A DNA stretch of 20,000 bases from Priapulus caudatus (taxonomy: Eukaryota; Priapulida; Priapulimorpha; Priapulimorphida; Priapulidae), in contig NW_014577623.1 in assembly GCF_000485595.1 (NCBI RefSeq), positions 91,742-111,741 of the forward strand, in the 5' to 3' direction. Both the position numbers and the translations under genes were made by a program. Each line of letters opens with the position of its first letter. The stretch's first letter is position 1. Of the stretch, positions 9,201-16,249 are shown in pieces. The notes under the pieces are model-generated. The model made no database searches. It was not told the origin of the DNA and saw only the letters and a program-made list of their open reading frames with translations.

Positions 9201-11878
9201 GATGAAGAGGGAGAGGGCGAGGAGTGAAGTTCATTTCTTCTTCGTAGTTTTTCAACATCGCCTTTCCTATCAGGTAAAGAAGATGCGAGCCAGGATCGAG
9301 AAGGAGAAGGCTGAGCTACTGGCGGCCGAGAGGAGGGACACGAAGGGAGGAAGCACCGCGTCGACGACGCGGGACAAGGACTGGACGGAGGAGGAGATTC
9401 AGATTCTCATCAAAGCCGTGAACCTGTTCCCGGCGGGGACGAACCAGCGGTAACGTCGAGAATGGATGTTGGCCTGTGTTGTGGGTGCATGCACCTGTGC
9501 GTGTACCCCAGGGTTCGAAATTGGGCGTGCGACTTTGCTAAATGCGGCTTTATTTCCGAAATTTGTGACCTCAAATTCCCCTCGTGCAAAAATTACGACC
9601 GGTCGTGTTCACTGCAAAGCCACGATTTTCTGCTTCTCAAATAGATGTCGGCATTATAGAGGTACACTTTTATTTAACAGAAAAATTTGTTTACATACTG
9701 CTCGCTGTTATACATTTGCTTTGAATTTTCACCTCTGATTGATTTAGCACCCAAGGTTTAGGGTATGTGCGTTCTTTAGCACATTACCTAAAATGTCTCC
9801 ACTATGTACTCGCGTGTAAAAGTGACAGTGTCGTAGTAGAATCTATACGAAATTACTTTTTATCTTTAAGCAAATAAAATTGTGGAGAGTCATTGGTCTG
9901 GCTGATATAATAGTGTGTTACAGTCCAGTTATTCATTGCATTGCAATGTATGTTGTTTGGTGTCTGACATAGGTGGGAGGTGGTAGCCAATTACATCAAC
10001 CAACATTCTACAACGAATTCTGACAAAAATGCCAAAGAAACACTGGGTATGGCGAAAAAACTACAAAAAGATGGTAAGTTCCCAAAAATAACTATTAACT
10101 AGTACTCTCTTACATACTGTCCCCATTATTAAAGTCATGATATTTTCTGGAGACAAGTTGGGCTTTTTGTGATTCAATATCTAAATTCCCTACTAGCACC
10201 ATTCAGTGAAAGCATGTATGTAATGACTCGTCTAAATAGGAAATCTACAGTGGCAGGTGGAGAGCACTAGGTGAAATTACGGAAACAATTACGTCAGTGC
10301 TACAGCATCTTCCCCTTCTGTTTTTCGTAGATTTCGTGCTGAAAGAGGATGCCAATAAGAAGGCATTTGAGAAGTTTCAGCAGCGGAGCAAAGCGGCAGA
10401 CACAAGGACGACGCCGGCAGATGAGTCGGCACCCAGCGCGCGATACGAGAGTAAGTGTCCGCGTTGTTCACCTGCATCGTGATAGCTAGATGTGTGCTGA
10501 CCATTAGTACACAGTAGCACACGGAATTTCACAGTAGAAAATGAGCACGAATTATTATCATATATACATATACATATACGTATAGATAGGTAGGTAGGTA
10601 GGTAGGTAGGTAGGTAGGTAGTTAGGTTGGTAGGTAGGTAGGTAGGTAGGTAGGTAGGTAGATAGATAAATAGATGGGCAGACAGATAGGTATATACAGA
10701 GGCATGCGTCATGACACGGATAACCCCTTCGTGCTTTCAGCGCCCGCCGAGATGATGGGTCTGAATACGTCGCCGTGGACGACGGACGAGCAGAAGAGGT
10801 TGGAACAGGCACTGAAGACCTATCCATCCAGCACGGCCGAGCGCTGGGATCGCATTGCCGATGCGATTCCAAATCGAAGCAAGAAGGACTGCATCAAGCG
10901 TTACAAGGTGAGGCGATAGTGATGGGTGCTCACACGCTCTTAGAAATGAGTCTGAAAACACAGCCAGGCCCGATTTGGAAAGATTTGACTTCTGCTATAG
11001 AGTACCGAAGTGATGACGTCACGGTGGCATGACAACGAGCCTGCTGGTTCTACACAATCATATGCTCTGGTAACATTAACTGCGTGTCGTGTTTTGTACC
11101 CGATTGTAACCATCATTCTGAGAGTCATTATTGCAGTTTTTATAGATTTCCAAAGGATGGAAGTGAAAAGCAACGGGGAAAAAAAAAATGTAACAAAAAA
11201 AAAATGTAACAAAAAAAATTTTTTTTTTCTTAATTTTTTTTTTAATTCGTTCAATATTGTAAGATCGACTTGCTACCGATGCTTTACCGCAGTCTGCAGC
11301 GCACACACTCGGGTTTTACGTACGCACGCTATGGCTACACTATGGAGCCAGTGGCTTGTGTAGAACCAGCCCGTACGTTGTCTTGCCAACGTGACGTCAC
11401 ACTTCGGTACTCTATAGTTATACAATATAGTAAAGTCCAGAAAAATTTGCCAGTCGTGCTCGGTAAAGGTTACCGGAGGGGGGGACGGACTGGTATTTCT
11501 ATCGCTGGCTTACAGCATCTATGCAGTGTTATATTTTAGCCATCGGCTTGGCGTGGTAGACTGGCAGCTCTGACCATTGTTGTAAAGGAACATTTTACGA
11601 GACGACGCTTGGAAACGAAGTACTGCAACGTTCACGGTTTGACGCGCACGCGTAATGAACACGTACCAACTGGTCTGGCTCGATCACCCTAGCAACAGTG
11701 TCCAAGAGGGGTCGTAGAAGAACGTGTTGATTCACGACTCTGCTAAAGCAATCGCGCGGCACCTTCGCTAAACTGTCATGTCTGTATTGGGCTGTGTTTG
11801 TCATTGCAGGAACTGGCAGAGATGGTGAAGGCGAAAAAAGCCGCGCAGCAAGCTGCTGCCAAGTCTGCGAGGTCATGA
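3236..11878 (+). CDS. DNAJC2: DnaJ homolog subfamily C member 2 (ZRF1/MPP11/zuotin), 13 exons
   Basis: Ribosome-associated J-protein that stimulates Hsp70 on nascent chains; in animals it is also a chromatin factor. Exons: 3236-3532, 4204-4279, 4477-4569, 4979-5123, 5851-5931, 7599-7756, 8085-8206, 8755-9069, 9274-9449, 9973-10073, 10331-10450, 10741-10907, 11810-11878. All introns are GT-AG with phases that join, giving 639 codons (human about 621). The chosen ATG places QVEPVGRW at residue 27, as I recall for human. Domains: acidic DE repeat near 63-80, J-domain about 100-170 with HPD at 133-135, zuotin region ([14 protein letters not shown]) about 200-285, charged helical region about 290-450, SANT1 about 464-520 (WTEEE, VNLFPAG), SANT2 about 573-617 ([15 protein letters not shown]). 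The tail ends [11 protein letters not shown]. Exon 4 ends inside a splice-site minisatellite. It appears intact; exon joins are inferred, not transcript-checked. Confidence 0.95.
3536..3695. repeat. CA-rich cryptic repeat in DNAJC2 intron 1
   Basis: Irregular ACAC, GCAC and CACGCACA tracts start just after the exon 1 donor (GTTTGT at 3533). The open frames on both strands here are histidine/threonine or cysteine/valine low complexity and are not genes. Confidence 0.7.
3701..3974. mobile_element. MITE-like TIR element in DNAJC2 intron 1
   Basis: The left end (3701-3731) and the reverse complement of the right end (3947-3974) share AAAAAATAGGTGTGTTTCC plus a TAAG.CCAAA outer part, with a small length difference in the A-run. 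The interior has CCGACC-type motifs near the left, A-rich tracts, and CCTACCTACC near the right, with no coding frame. Read on the minus strand, the order GTAGGTAGG, T-rich tract, GTCGGCCC, GGTCGG matches the element at 6109-6272, so both belong to one group with different ends. Confidence 0.7.
4800..4925. repeat. CA/CG-rich cryptic repeat in DNAJC2 intron 3
   Basis: Runs of CACACG, CACATG and CACGCA end about 50 bases before the exon 4 acceptor (AG 4977-4978). Frames across it are compositional artefacts. Confidence 0.65.
5101..5447 (+). repeat. 70-bp minisatellite that multiplies the DNAJC2 exon 4 5' splice site
   Basis: Units start at 5101, 5171, 5241, 5311 and 5381. The last is 59 bp, having lost 11 bp between two GCGAAC copies, and a short stub starts at 5440. 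Each unit holds about 21-23 bases of exon 4's 3' end (GTGTTCTT.GAGAACAGCCG), the donor and 45-50 bases of intron. Donor GT dinucleotides lie at 5124, 5194, 5264, 5334 and 5404; four read GTAAGA and the one at 5334 reads GTATGA. Only the first keeps the reading frame, because TAA (5125-5127) follows the exon at once. Frames through the array on either strand are repeat artefacts. Confidence 0.9.
6109..6272. mobile_element. MITE-like TIR element in DNAJC2 intron 5
   Basis: TTGCCCTCAC (6135-6144) pairs with GTGAGGGCAA (6237-6246). The inverted similarity extends outward through AT-rich sequence to GAGGCC (left) and GGCCCGAG (right), about 40 bp per arm. The interior reads GTAGGTAGGTAGG, T-rich tract, GTCGGCCCC, GGTTGGTCGGG, as in the minus strand of the element at 3701-3974. 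It is non-coding and lies just outside the hAT insertion at 6289. Confidence 0.65.
6289..6931. mobile_element. Non-autonomous hAT transposon, 643 bp, with 8-bp target duplication
   Basis: The left terminus CAGGCCTCGAATTAA and right terminus TTAATTCGAGCCCTG are inverted repeats with one mismatch. They are flanked by a perfect 8-bp direct repeat TCTCGCAG (6281-6288 and 6932-6939). CAGG...CCTG ends with an 8-bp duplication are diagnostic of hAT. The interior is rich in GGCACCGA.GGCAATT motifs, including a 28-bp near-palindrome at 6884-6911. No transposase is encoded; frames at 6368-6568 and 6612-6920 show no hAT motif. Confidence 0.88.
6940..7598. other. Remainder of DNAJC2 intron 5
   Basis: AT-rich intron sequence leading to the exon 6 acceptor (AG 7597-7598). 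No repeat, element or coding frame could be supported here. Confidence 0.5.
8207..8754. other. DNAJC2 intron 7 with (CT)n tract before the acceptor
   Basis: A CT dinucleotide tract at 8718-8739 lies 15 bases before the acceptor AG (8753-8754) and probably serves as the polypyrimidine tract; length variation there could affect exon 8 recognition. An 8-bp hairpin TAACCATG/CATGGTTA lies at 8257-8279. The rest is AT-rich with ATGATTATGA-like runs and holds no supported gene. Confidence 0.6.
9105..9224 (+). repeat. Purine-rich GA repeat filling DNAJC2 intron 8
   Basis: Almost uninterrupted purines, with imperfect tandem copies of GGAGAGGGAGAGA and GGAGAGACAGCATGA (recurring at about 9118 and 9163). 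It occupies most of the 204-base intron between exons 8 and 9. Frames on both strands, including the serine/leucine-rich minus ones, are artefacts. Confidence 0.7.
10584..10692 (+). repeat. (TAGG)n microsatellite in DNAJC2 intron 11
   Basis: Long TAGG tetranucleotide runs are interrupted by GTTAGGTTGG and followed by GATA/GACA variants, ending about 48 bases before the exon 12 acceptor (AG 10739-10740). The minus-strand tyrosine/leucine/proline/threonine frames are repeat artefacts. Confidence 0.9.
10995..11417. mobile_element. 423-bp TIR element in DNAJC2 intron 12
   Basis: The left arm (10995-11057) and right arm (11356-11417) are long imperfect inverted repeats sharing CTATAGAGTACCGAAGTG, TGACGTCAC, GACAACG and CTGGTTCTACACAA in order. 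The interior contains a THAP-type zinc-finger remnant and a facing A-run/T-run pair (about 11180-11243). It is probably a deletion derivative of a THAP-domain transposon, such as a P-element-like family. That assignment is inference: no transposase core remains and no clear target duplication was found. Confidence 0.75.
11075..11207 (+). pseudogene. THAP zinc-finger remnant inside the TIR element
   Basis: Reading from 11075 gives [10 protein letters not shown], then [16 protein letters not shown], then a lysine-rich run and a TAA stop at 11205-11207. C-x4-C followed by S-F-x-R-F-P-K is the hallmark of the N-terminal half of the THAP DNA-binding domain. The second half (tryptophan, then C-x2-H) is replaced by the A-rich tract, and there is no start codon in this frame. 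The domain is therefore broken and unlikely to make a protein. Confidence 0.7.
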
Positions 11879-12980
11879 TGTGTGTGTACGCCCGCGGTTC
11901 AGTCCCCCGTCAGCCGCATTACCGTCAACGCGCACCAGCTAATCAGAATGTCCCACGTCACCCCTGTTTTTGCCAAGTGCTAGTATATGTTATATTTTAT
12001 TAGGTAAATCCCTCTCGGTATTGTTCTCGATATGTACAAAACCTACAATCGGGTAAGGACGCATTCGCTGTCGAAGTTATCGTTGTAATAGTCAATACGG
12101 AGTGTGACGTTTGATTGTAAATAACCACGTATGAAATTAAAAACTTCTATAACGTTAGTGAATTTGTTTATGGTTGCATTATTTTTTTGGAATCTTTGTA
12201 ACATCACAATAAATGAAGCTAAATTACTAATTTAGTCTAACGCGTGCATAAATCCATTTGCAAACGATTTGGGAGTTAAATTCGAAATAGAATTGCCACG
12301 AGGAAAAACGAACATAAACTACGTTGGAGTGGTCTCCATTTAAGGCCGAGTTCTCTACACTCTACTGTGTTTTCATACAAATAGATATACATTAACATTG
12401 CTATTATTCCTAACAGTGATTGTTATGATTCGTTTATAATGGAACAAAGTCACCTTAAAATATTTATCTATATGTAATGTTTAATTTACTAAATTTCTAT
12501 GCATGCCAAGAGAAACTTGGCCATAATAATTGTTCGAAATAAAATACTGACCAGTAATGCAATATCCTGAAATCGGTGTATAACATAAAATACATATATT
12601 ATATATAGTGAATCTAAAAAGAATATATCAATACACTATACCTTAGTTATAATAATCTAATTAAGTCCTCCAATTGCCCTCTTTTCAATATTCCCATTGC
12701 TAAGTAACCCATTAATAAAATAATCTGCATCTCGTGAAATAACCTGCAATTATTTAATCTGTGGCTCTCGGCTGGTTCAAAAATACAGCAATATAGGGTC
12801 ACGAAGAAGAGCAGGGGACAACGACCAGGTAGTTTATGAGTGCAAGCAAGAGGTGATCGAGGCACGTGAACATACGTTACACCAAGATGACGTACGAATA
12901 CGCGTGAGAGACTGCGAAGGACAATCCCCGATGTTTCTGACTGCGTCGCTCTAGCTGCGATCCTTCCACGGGAGTACGCG
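11879..12980. other. Convergent 3' region between DNAJC2 and CCDC103
   Basis: AT-rich 3' flank shared by two convergent genes. AATAAA at 12208-12213 lies 330 bases past the DNAJC2 stop and is the best plus-strand polyadenylation signal; ATTAAA at 12136 and AATAAA at 12538 are alternatives. On the minus strand, ATTAAA (12758-12753) lies about 225 bases past the CCDC103 stop. No other gene was seen. Confidence 0.55.
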
Positions 12981-13715
12981 TCACGTCTCTCGCTCCTCCG
13001 AGGTCGCCGGCACGTCGCCGTACTGCTCGCGCACGCTCGCCAGCAGCTCCGAACACTCCGCCCCGCCGTCGGCCGCCGCGCGACACGCCAGCAGCTCCAT
13101 CGTCTCCCGGCGCGCCTCCTGTTCGGCCGCGCTGAGAAGCTCGAGGGCGAGCGAGAAGCCCTTCGTGCGGGCGACGCCGAGGAGGACGTCGCATACGGCG
13201 GCAAACTCGGACGGATCGCGCGCCATTGTCTCGCGCGCGACCGGCAGCACGTCGCCGAGAAGTCCGAAGACGAATTCGGCGTCGAAGAACCGGCGCAGTC
13301 GTTCCCCGCCGCACGCCCTCAGCAGGTCGAACCTCCCCTCCGCGTCCTTCGCGCGCCTCCAGTCCCGGAGAAACTCGTGGCCATTTTTTGGCAACTGCTG
13401 AGATTTTGTGGGAGACTGGGACTGCGTTTCCTCGGCTGCAGCCGCGCGCTGGTCGAAGGTGGCAAAGGGCTTTGCGCACGCCAGGCTGTTCCAAGGCTGT
13501 AGTCGCCTCTCTGGAACTTTGTCCTTCTTAGCGAGCGGTCGCAGGTGAGCGGCGTTTACGATGTCCCTGAATTCTTCATAGCTTCCCACCCGCTGCTGCA
13601 TAGCACGCATCTTCGCATCATTTCTTAGCCAGTATTCCTCGTCTGCTGCCAGAGCGCCCTTCAATTCTTTTCCTAGTTTCTTTAGATCCAACGGTTCGTC
13701 GTCTAAAGATGCCAT
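12981..13715 (-). CDS. CCDC103: Coiled-coil domain-containing protein 103 (dynein-arm assembly factor)
   Basis: A cytoplasmic and axonemal factor needed to assemble and anchor outer dynein arms of motile cilia. A single uninterrupted frame of 244 residues matches the usual length (human about 242). The N-terminus (about 9-66: LGKELKGALAADEEY, RVGSYEEFRDIV, HLRPLAKKDK) fits the dynein-attachment N-terminal domain. PWNSL near 74 and FLRDWRRAKD near 116 lead into an RPAP3-C-like helical domain (about 112-200; FDLLRACGG, FVFGLLGDVL). The start is the first ATG before LKKLGKEL. The coding region has no intron and is strongly GC-rich compared with its flanks. It is convergent with DNAJC2 and divergent from TRMU. 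The other minus frames at 12647-13494 are shadows. Confidence 0.9.
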   Translation of the reverse strand: MASLDDEPLDLKKLGKELKGALAADEEYWLRNDAKMRAMQQRVGSYEEFRDIVNAAHLRPLAKKDKVPERRLQPWNSLACAKPFATFDQRAAAAEETQSQSPTKSQQLPKNGHEFLRDWRRAKDAEGRFDLLRACGGERLRRFFDAEFVFGLLGDVLPVARETMARDPSEFAAVCDVLLGVARTKGFSLALELLSAAEQEARRETMELLACRAAADGGAECSELLASVREQYGDVPATSEERET

Positions 13716-14675
13716 TCTTTATCTTGATGAAATCCTGTTTAAAAAAATATATTGAACCAATATTGCATGATTATATAAATATATTAAAAATAAATAAGGA
13801 AAAATTGAAATAATGAATGTATGTCAGATAATCTGATAATCAGATAATACATGTATGATGAGTATGATGATGTCAATCAGATCATCTGTCGTCGCGTCGT
13901 GTCTATTACTGAGTTAGTGGCCTATCAATATTTATTAATATTATCATTATCACAGACGTCCCAAGTCTCCCGGTCTCACCGGGAGACTCCCGGTATGACA
14001 CGGTGCTCCCGGTGCCCCGGAATGAGGTCAGAAGCTCCCGGTTTGTAACATTTTTCAGCCATATGAAAATTTACATTAGTAAATCAGTAAATTACTAAAT
14101 TTGCCGTTCTTGTTGATGTAGCCAATTTAACTTTGATTCCAGCGAACAATAAAAGGCGATAAAACGATGATTTTACATGTATACTTTATAAAAAAATGGT
14201 GGTGTGCCGCGACAAACACATATCGCAGCCCGCCACAACTTTTTTCCTGTTTTTGCGCACTGCGAAAAAACGGCGATGGACCTGGCTCCCTTTCTTGGAT
14301 TGTTGGGGCAATGCTGGCTCCCTTTCTTGGATTGCTGGCTCCCTTTCTTGGACTTTCCCAACTTGGGACCTCTGTTATCATAATCAAGCTCATGCTTCCA
14401 TAAAGATCAAAGTAAAGTAGTCGTAGGTTGATGTAAATGCTTTACTAATACCTACACATAATAATACGCACATTTATTTAATACAAAAGAAACAAAACCC
14501 AACAACCCACCAACAACAGTCAACACCACGCACGTCGTACGAAATTGTGTACATGTACATGTATCTATGCATGTGTGTTCCCTTAGCAACTGTGCCAAAA
14601 TACCCGTATGTAATCAGATCCAATATGGCAGCGCACAGGAGACACCGTGAAATGTTGAAATCATAGCGTTATATA
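13716..14675. other. Divergent intergenic region between CCDC103 and TRMU
   Basis: About 960 bases that should hold both promoters. It contains an AGTCTCCCGGT/ACCGGGAGACT hairpin with a 3-base loop (13964-13988) within a cluster of CTCCCGGT copies up to about 14042. It also has three copies of TGGCTCCCTTTCTTGGA (14283-14352), AT-rich stretches, and an X-box-like site at 14577. Frames at 14127-14420 follow the triplicated segment and are not convincing genes. Confidence 0.5.
14577..14590 (+). promoter_or_regulatory. X-box-like (RFX) motif upstream of TRMU
   Basis: GTTCCCTTAGCAAC fits the relaxed X-box pattern RYYNYY-N(1-3)-RRNRAC. It lies 85 bases before the TRMU ATG, in the region shared with the ciliary gene CCDC103, whose family is often RFX-regulated. 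It is much closer to TRMU than to CCDC103 (861 bases), so the regulatory target is open. Confidence 0.35.
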
Positions 14676-16165
14676 ATGCAACCTATACGAAGAGTAGTCT
14701 GTGGCATATCTGGCGGCGTGGATAGTGGTGTAGCTGCGTTGCTGTTGAAACAAAAGGGTCAGTAACGTAGCTAAGCTAGGTGCATAATAATAATATTAAG
14801 CCTACGCTTCTAGTAGAGGAAGTTCAAGTTCTACTTCACACCACGTACAGCAGGCACAGGCCCTTGGACTCTGGATCTGGATCTGGATAGTTTACTGCGT
14901 AGCCCACGGTTCCAGGACCGCGTAGCTCCACGGACTCTGGAGGCTCACTCAAGTTTCAAGAAGAGTATATAAGAACGAAGCGAGCGAAGCGGAGCTTTGC
15001 TTTTATACTCTTCTTGAAACTAGAGCCTCCAAGGGCCTGTGTTCTCACTCACACTCATACTCAGTCACAGTCACAGGCACTTGGAGCGTTTCAATAAAAT
15101 ATACGCTGTGGCTACGGGTACGGCAGCCGTATCTTAATGTCTCGAGGCTGGAGGTACGGCAGTCCATTCGCTTTCATACTTAACGAGACAAAGATGGCGG
15201 CGGGTGGCGTCAGATTTCGAAATAACGCCTTGGGAAATAAATTCACGATTTGAGAGTTTAGATGAGCTAGAACCCTAACCCTAACCCTAACCCTGACCCT
15301 AACCCTAACTCTAACCCTAACCCTAACGCCAAAAAGGGGCTTCAACGAACGACGGCTGCCGTACCTCTAGCTCTAGTACTATAGCCCGCTTACATTAACT
15401 ACCGCTGGGCTATAGACCGACCCATGGGGCATGCGATGGACCAACTTATCCCCGATTATACCCGACTATAAAACGTCTGTGGTAGGCAATTAATGCCTCT
15501 TATCCGAAGTGAATATGTCTTAAGTTATAGCCGCTACTAAAATTGAACCTCTAACTATCGTTGCAATGGTATACTTGCGGTTTCTTGTGAACAAACATTC
15601 GATTTGCGAACTTCAAACGGCCATTTCTGGCGGCGCTGCAGCAGCGCCAGTCAGCGGGAACTATGTATTTCCGCGTGTGGAGGGGTGGGCGGGTTGGGGT
15701 GGTTGTGGACAAAAACATTGTTGTTGTCAAGTAACAAATTAAGCGATCAAAAGAGATTGTGTAATATTAGTTTTGTCATGAAAGATGAACAAATTACTAT
15801 TATTAATTTGTTACTTGACAACAACAATGTTTTTGTCCACAACCAACACAACCCGCCCACCCCTCCACATGCGGAAATACATAGTTCCCGCTGACTGGCT
15901 GGAGTAAGTTGGTCCCGAGCATTCGTAATGGTTGATGCTATAGCCCAGCGGCAGTTAATGTAAGCGGCTATAGTACTAGAGCTACCGTACCTCCAGCCAC
16001 TGCGTAAAATATAATGATAAATAAATACTAATATTGATAATATTGATCTATAAAATATCACATCTTTTGTACACCGATTAACATAACAGCTATAAGGTTA
16101 ATATCACTGAATAAGAGCCGGTTCGGTTTTAATCACCTGGGAATAAATAATATAAACATACACAG

Positions 16166-16249
<84 letters not shown>

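Noticed and set aside
8755-9258. Long minus-strand frames opposite DNAJC2 exon 8
   Set aside because: Shadow of a GC-rich coding exon and the adjacent GA-rich intron; the plus frame matches the DNAJC2 family.
9509-9522. A third hAT element starting CAGGGTTCGAAATT in DNAJC2 intron 9
   Set aside because: It looks like a hAT left end, but no matching inverted right end or target duplication is visible in the intron; at most a truncated fragment.
10558-10872. Tyrosine/leucine/proline/threonine repeat protein (minus strand)
   Set aside because: Translation of the TAGG microsatellite.
12647-13494. 185- and 205-residue minus-strand frames overlapping CCDC103
   Set aside because: Arginine/alanine-rich shadows of the GC-rich CCDC103 frame, with no family features.
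15112-15345. Valine/arginine repeat protein on the minus strand
   Set aside because: Translation of the telomere hexamers.
15604-16061. Two short proteins sharing a cysteine/glycine-rich segment, one on each strand
   Set aside because: The shared peptide results from the 96-bp inverted arms being read on opposite strands.
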